NCBI RefSeq assembly: GCF_900107855.1
Contig: NZ_FNRJ01000014.1
Span: forward strand, 45,505-109,504
From: Marinobacterium iners DSM 11526
Lineage (GTDB): Bacteria > Pseudomonadota > Gammaproteobacteria > Pseudomonadales > Balneatricaceae
Direction: 5' to 3'
Length of the DNA: 64,000 nucleotides
The notes beneath the pieces were generated by a model, which was given only the letters and a program-made list of their open reading frames with translations, did no database searches and was not told where the DNA came from. This document shows, piece by piece, positions 48,791 to 58,011 of the stretch. A program made the translations under genes and the position numbers. Position 1 is the stretch's first letter. Each line of letters begins with the position of its first letter.

Positions 48791-50182
48791 ATGCAGCCCG
48801 TTATTCTGGCCGGTGGCAGTGGCAGCCGCCTCTGGCCCCTGTCCCGCCAGCATCATCCCAAGCAGTTTTTAAGCCTGGCCGGCCAGCAAAGCCTTCTGCA
48901 GCAGTGCCTGCAGCGCGCCGCTCAGATCAGTCAAGTCCCCGCACTGCTGATAGGACGCGAAGAGCATCGTTTTCTGTTGGCCCAACAGCTGCAGGAAACG
49001 GGGTTGCAAGGCCGCATTGTGCTGGAACCCAAAGGCCGCAACACGGCGGCCAGTCTTGTACTGGCCGCACTGGATGCCATTGAGCGGGGCACACCCTGCC
49101 AGCTGTTGCTGGCCCTGCCGGCTGACCAACTGATCGAACCAATTGATTCTCTGGTGCAGGCGACTGAAAGCGCCAGACTCGCCGCCGAATCCGGCCAGCT
49201 TTGCCTTTTTGGCGTAGTGCCAGATCATCCCGCAACCGGATATGGATATATTCTGCCAGACCCTGAAGACCCGGTGCAGGTTGAGCGCTTTATCGAGAAG
49301 CCGGATGCGGCACAGGCGGCTGATCTCATTGAGCGCGGAGCCTTCTGGAATGCCGGGGTGTTACTCACTCGGGCGGACACATTACTGGCAACTCTGACGC
49401 CTCTGCAGCCGGATCTTATTACAGCCTGCAAGCATGCCTGGCAACAGCGCACGACCGATCTGGACTTCATCCGGGTGGGTGTCGAGCCCTTTCTAACCTG
49501 CCCGGAGATCTCTATCGATCATGCGCTGCTGGAGCATGCTTCCAGCTGCCACGTTACCGCACTGCAGGCCCACTGGCAGGATCTGGGCAGCTGGGCAGCC
49601 CTCGAACAGCAGCTGCCTGAGACACCCGATGGTTGCCGCGCTCAGGGCAAGGTGACACGTTTACACTGCCACAACACGCTGTTCATGGGTGGGGAGCGAT
49701 TGATTGCAGCCCTGGGGCTGAGCAACCTGTTGGTGGTGGATACCCCGGATGCCTTGCTGTTGGCCGACAAGAACTACGCCAACGAGATGAGGCAACTGGT
49801 AGCCGAACTGCAGCAACAGGGCCGATCCGAGCTGATCAACCATCCCCGGGTCCACCGCCCCTGGGGCTTTTACGAGCATCTTCTTGACGGTCCCGGCTTT
49901 CGCGTCAAGCTGATCAGCGTCAACCCCGGTGCTGCCCTGTCTCTGCAACGCCACCGGTATCGTGCCGAGCACTGGGTCGTTCTCAGCGGCCATGCCAGCA
50001 TCTCGCGGGATGCTGAACATATTGAGCTGGGTGCCAACCAATCCATCGCCATTGCGCAGGGACAGCTGCACCGGCTCTCCAACAATGGCATGGAACCCCT
50101 GTTGATTCTTGAAGTCCAGTCAGGTGATGTACTGGATGAAGCCGATATTGAACGGCTGGATGATCGCTATGGCCGTGGGTGA
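48791..50182 (+). CDS. manC: Bifunctional mannose-1-phosphate guanylyltransferase / mannose-6-phosphate isomerase
   Basis: This enzyme makes GDP-mannose from mannose-6-phosphate for capsule, O-antigen or alginate-like polymers. The protein has 463 residues. The nucleotidyltransferase signature VILAGGSGSRLWPLSR is at the N-terminus, followed by LEPKGRNTAASL and FIEKPD. The C-terminal isomerase domain (about 330-460) has a cupin-type core with SLQRHRYRAEHWVVLSG. It is usually called ManC, AlgA or CpsB. No other exopolysaccharide genes are adjacent. Confidence 0.93.
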   Translation: MQPVILAGGSGSRLWPLSRQHHPKQFLSLAGQQSLLQQCLQRAAQISQVPALLIGREEHRFLLAQQLQETGLQGRIVLEPKGRNTAASLVLAALDAIERGTPCQLLLALPADQLIEPIDSLVQATESARLAAESGQLCLFGVVPDHPATGYGYILPDPEDPVQVERFIEKPDAAQAADLIERGAFWNAGVLLTRADTLLATLTPLQPDLITACKHAWQQRTTDLDFIRVGVEPFLTCPEISIDHALLEHASSCHVTALQAHWQDLGSWAALEQQLPETPDGCRAQGKVTRLHCHNTLFMGGERLIAALGLSNLLVVDTPDALLLADKNYANEMRQLVAELQQQGRSELINHPRVHRPWGFYEHLLDGPGFRVKLISVNPGAALSLQRHRYRAEHWVVLSGHASISRDAEHIELGANQSIAIAQGQLHRLSNNGMEPLLILEVQSGDVLDEADIERLDDRYGRG

Positions 50183-50243
50183 CATGGGTACCGAATAATC
50201 CGTATGCAAGCACGCTACGTAAGCTGAATCAGGAGGCCCCTAG

Positions 50244-50777
50244 ATGATACAACCCAAACACCTGCTGATTCTGCTGTTGTTACCGTTGCTGACGGCCTGT
50301 GCCAACAACGACTGGCGTACCGCCAGCCGTGCCAGCGCCGGCATCGCTCCCGACCCAAGCACAACACCCGAGCCCGTGATACAGGTCTATGCCGCAGACG
50401 CCTGGGGCTGGCGAGGGATCTTCGCTGTGCACACATGGATCGCGCTCAAACCGCGCAACGCGGATCAGTACACCGTATACGAGGTCGTTGGCTGGCGCGA
50501 GCGGCGCGGCTTGCCGGTGCTGCGCATCGAGCAGGACACGCCTGACCGCCACTGGTTTGGCGCCAGGCCTGAGCTGATTCTGGACCGTCGCGGCGAAGGC
50601 GTGGATGAGCTGATCACCCAGATCGAGAGCACGGCACAAAACTACCCCTGGAAACATGAATACCGGGTATTCCCCGGCCCCAACAGCAATACCTTTCCGG
50701 CCTGGGTCGCTCAAAAAGTGCCTGATCTGCAACTGGAACTGCCGTTCAGAGCCATCGGTTCGGGCTGGGCAGACTGA
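50244..50777 (+). CDS. DUF3750 lipoprotein
   Basis: The protein has 177 residues. A type II signal peptide is clear: a hydrophobic run with the lipobox LTAC at residues 16-19, so Cys19 would be lipidated. The mature part has the DUF3750 marks VYAADAWGWRGIFAVHTWIA and YPWKHEYRVFPGPNSNTFPAWV. Function is unknown; the conserved His and Asn in the central and C-terminal parts suggest an enzyme-like fold. The second residue after the lipid Cys is Asn, so the sorting target is probably the outer membrane, which is inferred. Confidence 0.8.
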   Translation: MIQPKHLLILLLLPLLTACANNDWRTASRASAGIAPDPSTTPEPVIQVYAADAWGWRGIFAVHTWIALKPRNADQYTVYEVVGWRERRGLPVLRIEQDTPDRHWFGARPELILDRRGEGVDELITQIESTAQNYPWKHEYRVFPGPNSNTFPAWVAQKVPDLQLELPFRAIGSGWAD

Positions 50778-50858
50778 CGATCGATTTGGGGGTTGGCGCG
50801 ACTCTCTGCCAGACTGTGTGACATGACAAGATGTACAACCCACTGACAAGGAGGGGGC

Positions 50859-52028
50859 ATGTCTCATTCATGGCAGGCCATCATGCAAGAGGCTGTTCAG
50901 TTCAGACACCAGCTGCATCGCCAGCCGGAGCTGACCTGGCAGGAGCAAAACACCAGCCGAATGATCCGAGAACAGTTGGACAAACTGGGGATTGCCTGGC
51001 GCAGCTGTGCAGAATACGGCACGCTTGCCACTCTGGCTGCTGATGCAAGCGGACCTCATATCGCCCTGCGCGGCGACATAGACGCCCTGCCTATCGAAGA
51101 GCTTACCGACCTGCCCTACCGATCTGAATCGCCCGGCTGTATGCATGCCTGCGGCCACGACGGCCATACCGCAGCTCTTTGGGCTGCGGCAGCCTGGCTG
51201 AAGGCTCACGAAACAGACCTTCCTGGCCCCGTTACACTGCTGTTTCAGCCGGCTGAAGAAGGCGGTCATGGCGCCCGCAAAATGATTGAAGAGGGGGCGC
51301 TGAACGGTATTGACCGTATTTACGGCTGGCATAACTGGCCCGCCATACCCTGGGGACAAGCGGCCTGTCCCGATGGGCCGGTCATGTCCGGTAACGGTAC
51401 CTTTCACATCACCCTGACCGGCAAAGGGGGCCACGCCAGCCAGCCCGAAATCTGTCGCGACCCGGTGCTGGCCGCCGCAGCCGTGACCCTTAACCTGCAG
51501 CAAATCGTCAGCCGACGCCTGCCACCACAGTCCGCGACCGTGATAAGCGTTGCCTCCATTGAAGCGCCCAGTGCACCGACCGTGACACCCGAGACCGCTC
51601 GCATTGAGGGCAGCATCCGTCTGGCACAGCCCGAGCTGCGTCCACTGGTGAACGAACTCATCGAGCAGATCACCCAAGACACCGCGCGCACCTACGGTGT
51701 CACGGCGCAGGTTGAAACCGTGAAGCGCTATGAAGCCACCATCAATCACCCTGAAGCGGCCGCAGAATACCGCCGTGCACTTGAGTCCTCTCTTGGGGAA
51801 GAGTGGCAGATGCAGAACCTGCCGCTACCAATCATGGCATCGGAAGACTTCAGCTATTACCTGAACGAAGTGCCGGGGGCGTTCGCGCTGATTGGCATGG
51901 CACGGGAGGACAACTTCCAGGCACCCTGCCACAGCCCACACTACCAGTTCAATGACGACTTGCTGCCCAGAGTGGTAGAGGTTTTTGCCCGACTGACAGG
52001 AGCGCCTTTGCCGGAAAAGGCCGATTGA
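50859..52028 (+). CDS. M20-family amidohydrolase (N-acyl amino acid/hippurate hydrolase type)
   Basis: This zinc/manganese-dependent amidase has 389 residues. Motifs in order: RHQLHRQPELTWQE near the start, LRGDIDALPIEE, the metal motif CMHACGHDGHTAALW, QPAEEGGHGA and WHNWPAIPWG; near the C-terminus are IMASEDFSYYL and CHSPHYQFNDDLL. This pattern is that of N-acyl-L-amino-acid and peptidoglycan-stem or hippurate amidohydrolases. A strong Shine-Dalgarno, AAGGAGG, precedes the ATG. A decayed coding remnant begins immediately after its stop. Confidence 0.93.
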   Translation: MSHSWQAIMQEAVQFRHQLHRQPELTWQEQNTSRMIREQLDKLGIAWRSCAEYGTLATLAADASGPHIALRGDIDALPIEELTDLPYRSESPGCMHACGHDGHTAALWAAAAWLKAHETDLPGPVTLLFQPAEEGGHGARKMIEEGALNGIDRIYGWHNWPAIPWGQAACPDGPVMSGNGTFHITLTGKGGHASQPEICRDPVLAAAAVTLNLQQIVSRRLPPQSATVISVASIEAPSAPTVTPETARIEGSIRLAQPELRPLVNELIEQITQDTARTYGVTAQVETVKRYEATINHPEAAAEYRRALESSLGEEWQMQNLPLPIMASEDFSYYLNEVPGAFALIGMAREDNFQAPCHSPHYQFNDDLLPRVVEVFARLTGAPLPEKAD

Positions 52029-52190
52029 CTACCTATCGAATACCTGGAGCACAACCGGGATGGTGAACCGTTTGTGGAAGTCGCAATGGCAACAAAAGAC
52101 CTTGTGGAGCGCGAAGTCAGATACATACTCCTCAAGTTCAGTAGTAAAGTCTGCAGGCTCTACAAACTGTTGGAGGCAATAGCCCAATGA
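52029..52190 (+). pseudogene. remnant of a small gene formerly coupled to a type III Res gene
   Basis: After the amidohydrolase stop the same frame continues for 53 codons with no start and ends in TGA. The translated part, IEYLEHNRDGEPFVEVA followed by VEREVRYILLKFSSKVCRLYK, has the look of real coding sequence. Its stop overlaps the ATG of the Res remnant as ATGA, the arrangement expected of neighbouring genes in an operon. It seems to be the 3' end of a gene whose front was lost. I do not recognise the protein. Confidence 0.5.
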
Positions 52191-52277
52191 AGCTCAAATT
52201 TAAAACCCTGGCCTATGAGACCATATGCTATTGAGTTCGTGGTGGGCTGCTTTGACGGACAACCAATCAGCAGTATT
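52187..52277 (+). pseudogene. 5' relic of a type III restriction enzyme Res subunit gene
   Basis: ATG at 52187 starts MKLKFKTLAYET, very like the conserved beginning of Res subunits (MKLKFK..YQT). After a one-base insertion near 52225-52231 the next frame reads IEFVVGCFDGQP, matching the following AVEAVVDCFAGQP-type region. The rest of the ~900-residue helicase-nuclease is gone. It appears that a type III restriction-modification locus once lay here and was deleted or replaced by the iron-signalling genes. Confidence 0.6.
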
Positions 52278-52427
52278 TGGCCCGAAGCTGACGTTAGGCT
52301 GACCGTCCTCAACGGCTGAGAATGAGGCAAGCTGATATGGACCAATTAACTGACAGCTATTTGCCAGCCGCTCAAGCCGCCAGCCAAAGCCTGCCTCCCT
52401 GATTCAACCCGCTGTTGCGTACCATAT

Positions 52428-52446
52428 TAACAATGATTATCATTTA
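52428..52446. promoter_or_regulatory. Fur box upstream of FecI-type sigma factor
   Basis: AATGATTATCATT (52432-52444) is a perfect 6-1-6 palindrome matching most of the 19-bp Fur consensus. It lies 35 nt before the sigma factor ATG, so iron repression of the module is expected. Confidence 0.75.
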
Positions 52447-52478
52447 TAAAAAATTACAGGCTGTGGTTGAATTGCGTC

Positions 52479-52991
52479 ATGCCGTCGAAAAGTATCTGCC
52501 CAACAGAAGCACTCTACATCGAGCACAACACGTGGTTACGCTGCTGGTTTCGTTCACGTACTCAGTGTGCCTGCCAGGCAGAGGATCTGGCCCAAGATAC
52601 TTTTTTACGGGTTATTCGGCGTCGTGGGCAGCTTCAAGACCAGCCTTTGCGTGAACCCAGAGCGTTTCTGGCCACAATAGCGCGAGGTCTGCTGACAGAC
52701 CACTGGAGACGCCGTGAACTGGAGCTGGCCTGGCAGGAAACACTTGCACAGCTACCTGAGGAGTCCATACCATCTCCAGAACTGGGGCTGGTACTATTCG
52801 AAACACTGACAGAAATCGATCAAATGCTGGACACCCTCAAACCCAAAGTGCGCCAGGCCTTTCTGCTGGCTCAGCTTGAAGGGTGCACCTGCCGCCAAGT
52901 AGCTGAGCAACTTGGCGTTTCCCGTGCTACCGCAGAGCGCTATCTCGCCAAGGCACTTCGACACTGCTATCACCTGCAGTATGAACCATGA
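52479..52991 (+). CDS. FecI-like ECF sigma factor
   Basis: This extracytoplasmic-function sigma factor has 170 residues. Region 2 contains AEDLAQDTFLRVI and EPRAFLATIARGLLTDHWRRR, which bind the -10 element; region 4 contains LKPKVRQAFLLAQLEGCTCRQVAEQLGVSRATAERYL, a helix-turn-helix for the -35 element. The pattern matches FecI of E. coli. The start at ATG 52479 is uncertain because a TTG 12 nt upstream is also open. Its stop overlaps the FecR-type gene by 4 nt. It would direct transcription of the adjacent TonB receptor gene. Confidence 0.9.
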   Translation: MPSKSICPTEALYIEHNTWLRCWFRSRTQCACQAEDLAQDTFLRVIRRRGQLQDQPLREPRAFLATIARGLLTDHWRRRELELAWQETLAQLPEESIPSPELGLVLFETLTEIDQMLDTLKPKVRQAFLLAQLEGCTCRQVAEQLGVSRATAERYLAKALRHCYHLQYEP

Positions 52992-53968
52992 AATCACACA
53001 AGGACACCGTCCCGGCCCCTATCATTGATGAAGCGATTAGATGGCTCATCCGGCTTGAAATGAACGAGGCAACTGAAGATCAGCATACAGAGCTGGAACA
53101 GTGGCTGCAGCGCAACCCCCTGCACCGGTTGGCCTGGTCACGCGTCAAGGACCTACATGGGGGCTTCACCACGCTCCAATCCCAGCCCATCGCACATGCT
53201 CTCAGAACGCTGGATAAACAACGCCAAATCTCTCGACAAGGCCGTCGCAGGGCCCTCAAGACACTGTCACTGGCTGGAATGATGTTGGGTAGCGGCTGGC
53301 TGACAAAGGAATACACCCCATGGCAGCGCTTGTTATCGGACTTCACGACCGTAACCGGAGAGCAAGCCACCCTGGATTTGCCTGACGGTAGTCACTTGAT
53401 GCTGAATACAGACAGTGCCGTCAGCACGGACTTGGGTGGACAGCTTCGCACGTTGACCCTGCGACGTGGGGAAATGCTGCTTGCAACGGGCCGGGACTCT
53501 GGACATGAGCAGCCCCGCCCGTTTCGAGTCGAAACATCAGCAGGTCGCATACAGACTCTGAATTCGCGTTTTACCGTACGGCTCGAAGACCAACGCGCCA
53601 GAGTCAGCATTCTTGAGGGACACGTCGAACTGCTCAACCGCAAAGGCACCCATCAGCGGGGTCAGAGCGGTGAAAGCATATGGCTGTCGGCAAACGGCAT
53701 ATCACAGGCCGCTACAGGCACAATTCCAGCCGATGCATGGACGAGTGGCGTTATAGCGGGCAAACGCATTCCACTGGGAGAGCTGCTCGATGAACTAAGT
53801 CGCTATCGCACCGGTGTTATCGACTATACGCCCAGGCTGGCAGACTTTCCCGTTTCAGGCGTTTTTCAGTTACACAACACCGATGACACTCTGAAATTCC
53901 TAGCGAATACCCAACCTATCAAAGTTGAATTCAGGACTCCATTCTGGGTGGTCGTCGACCTTGCCTGA
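52988..53968 (+). CDS. FecR-like anti-sigma factor
   Basis: This membrane-bound sigma regulator has 326 residues. An N-terminal cytoplasmic DUF4880 segment (EAIRWLIRLEMNEATEDQHTELEQW) captures the sigma factor. One hydrophobic helix (about 95-112) follows, then the periplasmic FecR domain (about 118-215) with GEQATLDLPDGSHLMLNTDSAV and TSAGRIQTLNSRFTVRL. The last part (260-326) resembles the secretin/TonB short N-terminal contact region. It passes the receptor signal to the sigma factor. Confidence 0.9.
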   Translation: MKSHKDTVPAPIIDEAIRWLIRLEMNEATEDQHTELEQWLQRNPLHRLAWSRVKDLHGGFTTLQSQPIAHALRTLDKQRQISRQGRRRALKTLSLAGMMLGSGWLTKEYTPWQRLLSDFTTVTGEQATLDLPDGSHLMLNTDSAVSTDLGGQLRTLTLRRGEMLLATGRDSGHEQPRPFRVETSAGRIQTLNSRFTVRLEDQRARVSILEGHVELLNRKGTHQRGQSGESIWLSANGISQAATGTIPADAWTSGVIAGKRIPLGELLDELSRYRTGVIDYTPRLADFPVSGVFQLHNTDDTLKFLANTQPIKVEFRTPFWVVVDLA

Positions 53969-54140
53969 CAGCGACAAGCCCCTTTGGGCCTTTGATTACT
54001 TATGTCAATTCCCTGGCACTTTCTCTGCCAGAGACTCAACCATCAAAAAATTAAATGCAAATTGAGGGGATTTTAATTCTCATTCGGCTTTTATTCAGCC
54101 CCCGCACTCGACAACCCTAATTTGTTAATGAGGATTGAGA

Positions 54141-56513
54141 ATGAACCATCCCCCCCTTCGCGTACAGTCGTGTGTATTGCGCCGCTCCCCCCTTGCCATC
54201 GCCCTCCAGGCCGCCACTCTGAGTATCGCGCTTGGCCTTACAGCCGGGGCACAGGTATTCGCGGCGACAAAATCCACCGAGGTGCACCAGTTCACCGTTC
54301 CTGCAGGCCCTCTGGACTCTGCCCTGGAGCAGTTTGCTCGTATGGCCGGGGTTAATCTGAGCTATGAAACAAGTGAGCTGAACAGCAAGACGACGAAAGG
54401 CCTGAAAGGCAGCTATGCAACTCAGGAGGCATTGCAGCAACTGCTGAATGGGACCAGTCTGATCGCCATTCCTGAAAACGGCGGTTACCGTGTCAAAGCC
54501 AAACTGAGAGGCGATGAGGTAGTAACGCTTCAGGCCATTGAGGTGACCGGCCGTGCCTCTCAGACTGACTTTGCCGAAACCACCTTCTCAGCCACCAAGA
54601 CCGAAACCCACATTCTGGATGTTCCTCAGACGGTCAACACTGTGACCAAAGAGGTGATTGAGGAGCAGAGCCTGTTGCTACTCAATGATGTGGCCCCTTT
54701 CGTGGCCGGGGTAAACGAGTTCTCGGTATACGATGATCTGACGATTCGCGGCTTTCGCAACTCGGATGACCGACGCGTCAATGGCATGCGTGTTTACAAT
54801 AACTTCTGGTCCCAGCCCTATATCGCCAACGTTGAACGCGTCGAGGTCATCAAGGGGCCGTCCGCCATGCTGTACGGGCAAGCCAGTCCGGGCGGCGTGA
54901 TCAATATAGTTACGAAAAAACCGCTTAACGAAAGTCGACATGAGATACGCGGTGATCTGAGCAGCTTTGGTTCAGGCAAAAAGCAGGGCCTGGTCGCCCT
55001 CGACACAACGGGCCCTGTCAATGAAAGTGGTACATTCCTGTATCGCTTCAACGCTTCAAAATGGGACCATGACTCGTTCCGAACCGAGATCTTCGACAAA
55101 GGCTACAGTCTTTCGCCATCCTTGTCGTGGGTTCCCAGCGATGATACCCGCCTCAACCTGGAGTTCAGCTACACCAACCGCAACACCGTACTGGACCGCG
55201 GACAGCCGAATCTGGCCGATGCAGACTCGCTGGGCACAATACCGATCGACGTTTCGGTCACTCAGCCTGGTGATGGCCTCGACTACGAGGACCTGACCGC
55301 TTCACTGTCCCTGGACCAGGCCTTGTCGGATCAGTGGCGCCTCGCAGCCGCGTTCCAGTACCACAGTTATGACGAGCACCTGACCGAACACCGAGTAGGC
55401 AGCAGTCTGCCTTCCGGCAGTGAATACAACGTACGATACGGAGATCGTACAACTGAAGCAGAAACCCTCAGCGGAACCATATATGCGACCGGCCATTTCG
55501 ATACCGGGCACATCTCCCACAAACTGGTTGTCGGGGGTGATGCATTAACGCAAGAGAATGAATCACGTGACATGGGTGCCAACAACGTCTTCGTGTTTGA
55601 TGTTCTCAACCCTGAAAATATCAGCCGACCCGTGGAAAGTTACACGTTCACCACCCCCTCATTGAGCCCTTGGGGAGCTGAGAACAAACGTGTTGGCCTG
55701 TTCATTCAGGATCAAATGACGTTAGGCGACTGGGATTTGCTGGCTGGCGTACGCTACTCGCACTTCACAACCACCCCGGTCGGAGGAGAGGAAAACTCGG
55801 ACAGTGATCTGGCATTGCGCCTGGGTACTGTATACCGCCATACCGACAACTTGAGCTTCTATGGCACTTACGCCGAAGGATTCGAGCCGAATTTCGGTTA
55901 CACAGCGCAAGAAGGCGGTCCCTTCGCTCCAACTACCAGCCGACTCTATGAAGTGGGTGCCAAGCATCAGGCATTTGATGGCGACCTTTTGTTCACAGCG
56001 GCACTCTACCACATCGTCAATGACGACATTGTTACTTGGGCCAACGTCACCGGAAATTCCGACCTGATGCGTCAACGTGGACAGGAGCAGTCCACAGGAC
56101 TTGAGCTGGAGATGATTGGCAAGCTTACGGACCGACTATCCATTATTGCCAATTATGCCTACAACGAGGCCGAGGTCACCAAGGACGAAGTAAAAGAGAA
56201 TGAAGGCAAAACCAAAGAGGGTGCTCCCAAGCACGCGGCGTCAATCTGGACCAAGTACCAGCTGAACCAGGCACTCTCAATGGGTGTCGGTGCCGAATAC
56301 GTGGGCGAGCGCAAGACCTTCCAAGAAGGCTTCGACCTGCCGTCATACACTCTATACAACGCCGGACTATTCTACCGCACCAACAGCTGGAATTTGTCTC
56401 TGATGGGTAAGAACCTGACCGATGAAGACCACTGGACCGGTGGCTACTACCCTGGCCGAGTCTATCCGGGGAATCCGCTTCAGGTAATATTGTCTGCCAG
56501 CTACTCTTTCTAA
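54141..56513 (+). CDS. FecA-type TonB-dependent siderophore receptor with STN signalling domain
   Basis: This outer-membrane receptor has 790 residues. A signal peptide (about 1-37) is followed by the STN domain (about 45-115: FTVPAGPLDSALEQFARMAG) that contacts the FecR-like protein. A TonB-box-like stretch EVVTLQAIEVTG, the plug domain (DVPQTVNTVTKEVI, RVEVIKGPSAMLYGQASPGG) and a 22-strand-type barrel ending in Phe follow. The plug motif indicates a siderophore receptor; the siderophore is unknown. The start at ATG 54141 has GAGG eight bases upstream. It is the presumed target of the adjacent sigma/anti-sigma pair. Confidence 0.93.
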   Translation: MNHPPLRVQSCVLRRSPLAIALQAATLSIALGLTAGAQVFAATKSTEVHQFTVPAGPLDSALEQFARMAGVNLSYETSELNSKTTKGLKGSYATQEALQQLLNGTSLIAIPENGGYRVKAKLRGDEVVTLQAIEVTGRASQTDFAETTFSATKTETHILDVPQTVNTVTKEVIEEQSLLLLNDVAPFVAGVNEFSVYDDLTIRGFRNSDDRRVNGMRVYNNFWSQPYIANVERVEVIKGPSAMLYGQASPGGVINIVTKKPLNESRHEIRGDLSSFGSGKKQGLVALDTTGPVNESGTFLYRFNASKWDHDSFRTEIFDKGYSLSPSLSWVPSDDTRLNLEFSYTNRNTVLDRGQPNLADADSLGTIPIDVSVTQPGDGLDYEDLTASLSLDQALSDQWRLAAAFQYHSYDEHLTEHRVGSSLPSGSEYNVRYGDRTTEAETLSGTIYATGHFDTGHISHKLVVGGDALTQENESRDMGANNVFVFDVLNPENISRPVESYTFTTPSLSPWGAENKRVGLFIQDQMTLGDWDLLAGVRYSHFTTTPVGGEENSDSDLALRLGTVYRHTDNLSFYGTYAEGFEPNFGYTAQEGGPFAPTTSRLYEVGAKHQAFDGDLLFTAALYHIVNDDIVTWANVTGNSDLMRQRGQEQSTGLELEMIGKLTDRLSIIANYAYNEAEVTKDEVKENEGKTKEGAPKHAASIWTKYQLNQALSMGVGAEYVGERKTFQEGFDLPSYTLYNAGLFYRTNSWNLSLMGKNLTDEDHWTGGYYPGRVYPGNPLQVILSASYSF

Positions 56514-56540
56514 GTGACCTGATTACAGACCCTGAAGAAT

Positions 56541-56571
56541 GGCTGACTGCCGCCGCACGGGGCAGTCAGCC
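56541..56571 (+). terminator. 11-bp hairpin after receptor gene
   Basis: GGCTGACTGCC pairs perfectly with GGCAGTCAGCC around a nine-base loop. No T run follows, so it may limit read-through or protect the receptor transcript's 3' end. Confidence 0.55.
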
Positions 56572-56644
56572 TGCTAATTCACTCTACTCTATTTTGACAA
56601 AAGACACCGGCTCAGACCGGTGCTCTCTGTATTGGGCATCGTTT

Positions 56645-57976
56645 ATGAAAGTTCGAACCTGGTTCCGCATTCACAGCTTTACCGGTGTGATTACCGGCCT
56701 GCTGCTATTCATTATCTGCTGGAGCGGAACATTCGCTGTCATCGCACACGAGCTGGACTGGCTTGTAACCCCCGAAACGCGGATAGACGTACCCAAAGCC
56801 CCACTGGATTGGGAAGCAATGGTCAGAAATGTAGAGGATGCCTATCCCGACGCCACGCTGCGTTGGCTCAGCGCTCCCCTACACCCCCTTTCATCCGCCG
56901 AGGTCATAATCGACTTGCCCGAAAAAAAGTCTGTGCGTGTATATGCCGACCCTGCATCAGCCGAACTGCTCGGGGACTACAGCTACTTTAACGTACAAAG
57001 GTTTTTTCGCAGTTTTCACAGGAACCTCTTTCTACCCGGCATCGGCATATATGTGGTTTCCGCCTTCGCCGTCAGCATGCTGGTCTCACTGGTTGCCGCG
57101 CTGATGTTCTACAAGCGCTGGTGGCGCCGGTTCTTTCGCTGGCCAAAGTTACATAGCCGAAGCTTCTGGAGCGAATTGCACAAAACCGGCGGCCTTTGGT
57201 CATTGTGGTTTCTTGTTGTTATTGGCATTACGGGCCTGTGGTATCTTGTCGAAGCGGCACGGTACGATTTCATTGATGGCAAAATCAGCTATGCCGGCAC
57301 TGCTCATTATGCGATCCACCAACTGCCGGTACCGAACCACCCCAATGGTCTCCCCGCTCAACCACTTACACAACTGATTGAGAAAGCCCGGACAGAGCGC
57401 CCCGACCTCGAAATCCGCAGTGTTTACATTGACGGCCCCACCATCGTGATTCAAGGCCAGTCCGACCACCTGTTGGTCAGGGATCGCGCCAACCGGGTAC
57501 GCCTGGACCGCTACACTGGTGAGGTCCTCTACAACCAAACGCCACACGATTATTCACTCTATTGGCGCTGGACCGATACCGCCGATCCGCTGCATTTCGG
57601 TGACTTTGGCGGCCTGTGGAGCAAATCGATCTGGTTCCTGTTTGGCCTGCTGCTGTCGGGACTCATATTGAGCGGTACCTACCTGCATGCTAGGCGCTTA
57701 GCCGGTGAAGCCAAAGAACGCCATCGCTGGCCGGGAACCAGTGCCGCAATGGTGGTTTCTGTTTTGGTACTGGCGGCCTCATCTTCCTTTGGCTTCATTG
57801 AAGTCAGAGACTACTACGGACTCGTGGTGGAGGGAGCACACCAATTTCCTAATCTGGCACCTGGCGTCAGTGCAGTAATTAACGGTTGGATAGCTGTGAC
57901 ACTGGGCATTCTGGCTGGGTGGGTATGGATGCTATGGAGATCAACTTCTGCGCTTCAGCGCAGGCCTACAGACTGA
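56645..57976 (+). CDS. PepSY-associated membrane protein (iron-uptake type)
   Basis: The protein has 443 residues with four main hydrophobic segments: FTGVITGLLLFIICWSGTFAV near the start, the second around VVSAFAVSMLVSLVAALMF, LWFLVVIGITGLWYLVEAA and a C-terminal pair. PepSY-type domains lie between helices in the periplasm (VEDAYPDATLRWLSAPL). His residues in the membrane segments (FHRNLF, ELHKTGG) could bind haem. Relatives near siderophore receptors are thought to reduce ferric siderophores. The start is taken at ATG 56645, giving MKVRTWFRIHSF. It follows the receptor by 131 nt and is probably part of the same regulon. Confidence 0.85.
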   Translation: MKVRTWFRIHSFTGVITGLLLFIICWSGTFAVIAHELDWLVTPETRIDVPKAPLDWEAMVRNVEDAYPDATLRWLSAPLHPLSSAEVIIDLPEKKSVRVYADPASAELLGDYSYFNVQRFFRSFHRNLFLPGIGIYVVSAFAVSMLVSLVAALMFYKRWWRRFFRWPKLHSRSFWSELHKTGGLWSLWFLVVIGITGLWYLVEAARYDFIDGKISYAGTAHYAIHQLPVPNHPNGLPAQPLTQLIEKARTERPDLEIRSVYIDGPTIVIQGQSDHLLVRDRANRVRLDRYTGEVLYNQTPHDYSLYWRWTDTADPLHFGDFGGLWSKSIWFLFGLLLSGLILSGTYLHARRLAGEAKERHRWPGTSAAMVVSVLVLAASSSFGFIEVRDYYGLVVEGAHQFPNLAPGVSAVINGWIAVTLGILAGWVWMLWRSTSALQRRPTD

Positions 57977-58011
57977 TCAATACTTATCCCCCAACTGAGG
58001 AGGATAGAGCG

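Noticed and set aside
52160..52345. 61-codon minus-strand frame across the Res relic
   Set aside because: It is a shadow frame; the plus-strand relic is supported by similarity to Res N-termini and the ATGA coupling.
54013..54031. CTGGCA / TGCCAG inverted repeat between FecR and the receptor
   Set aside because: The six-base arms are short and no Fur or terminator features accompany them; chance is likely.
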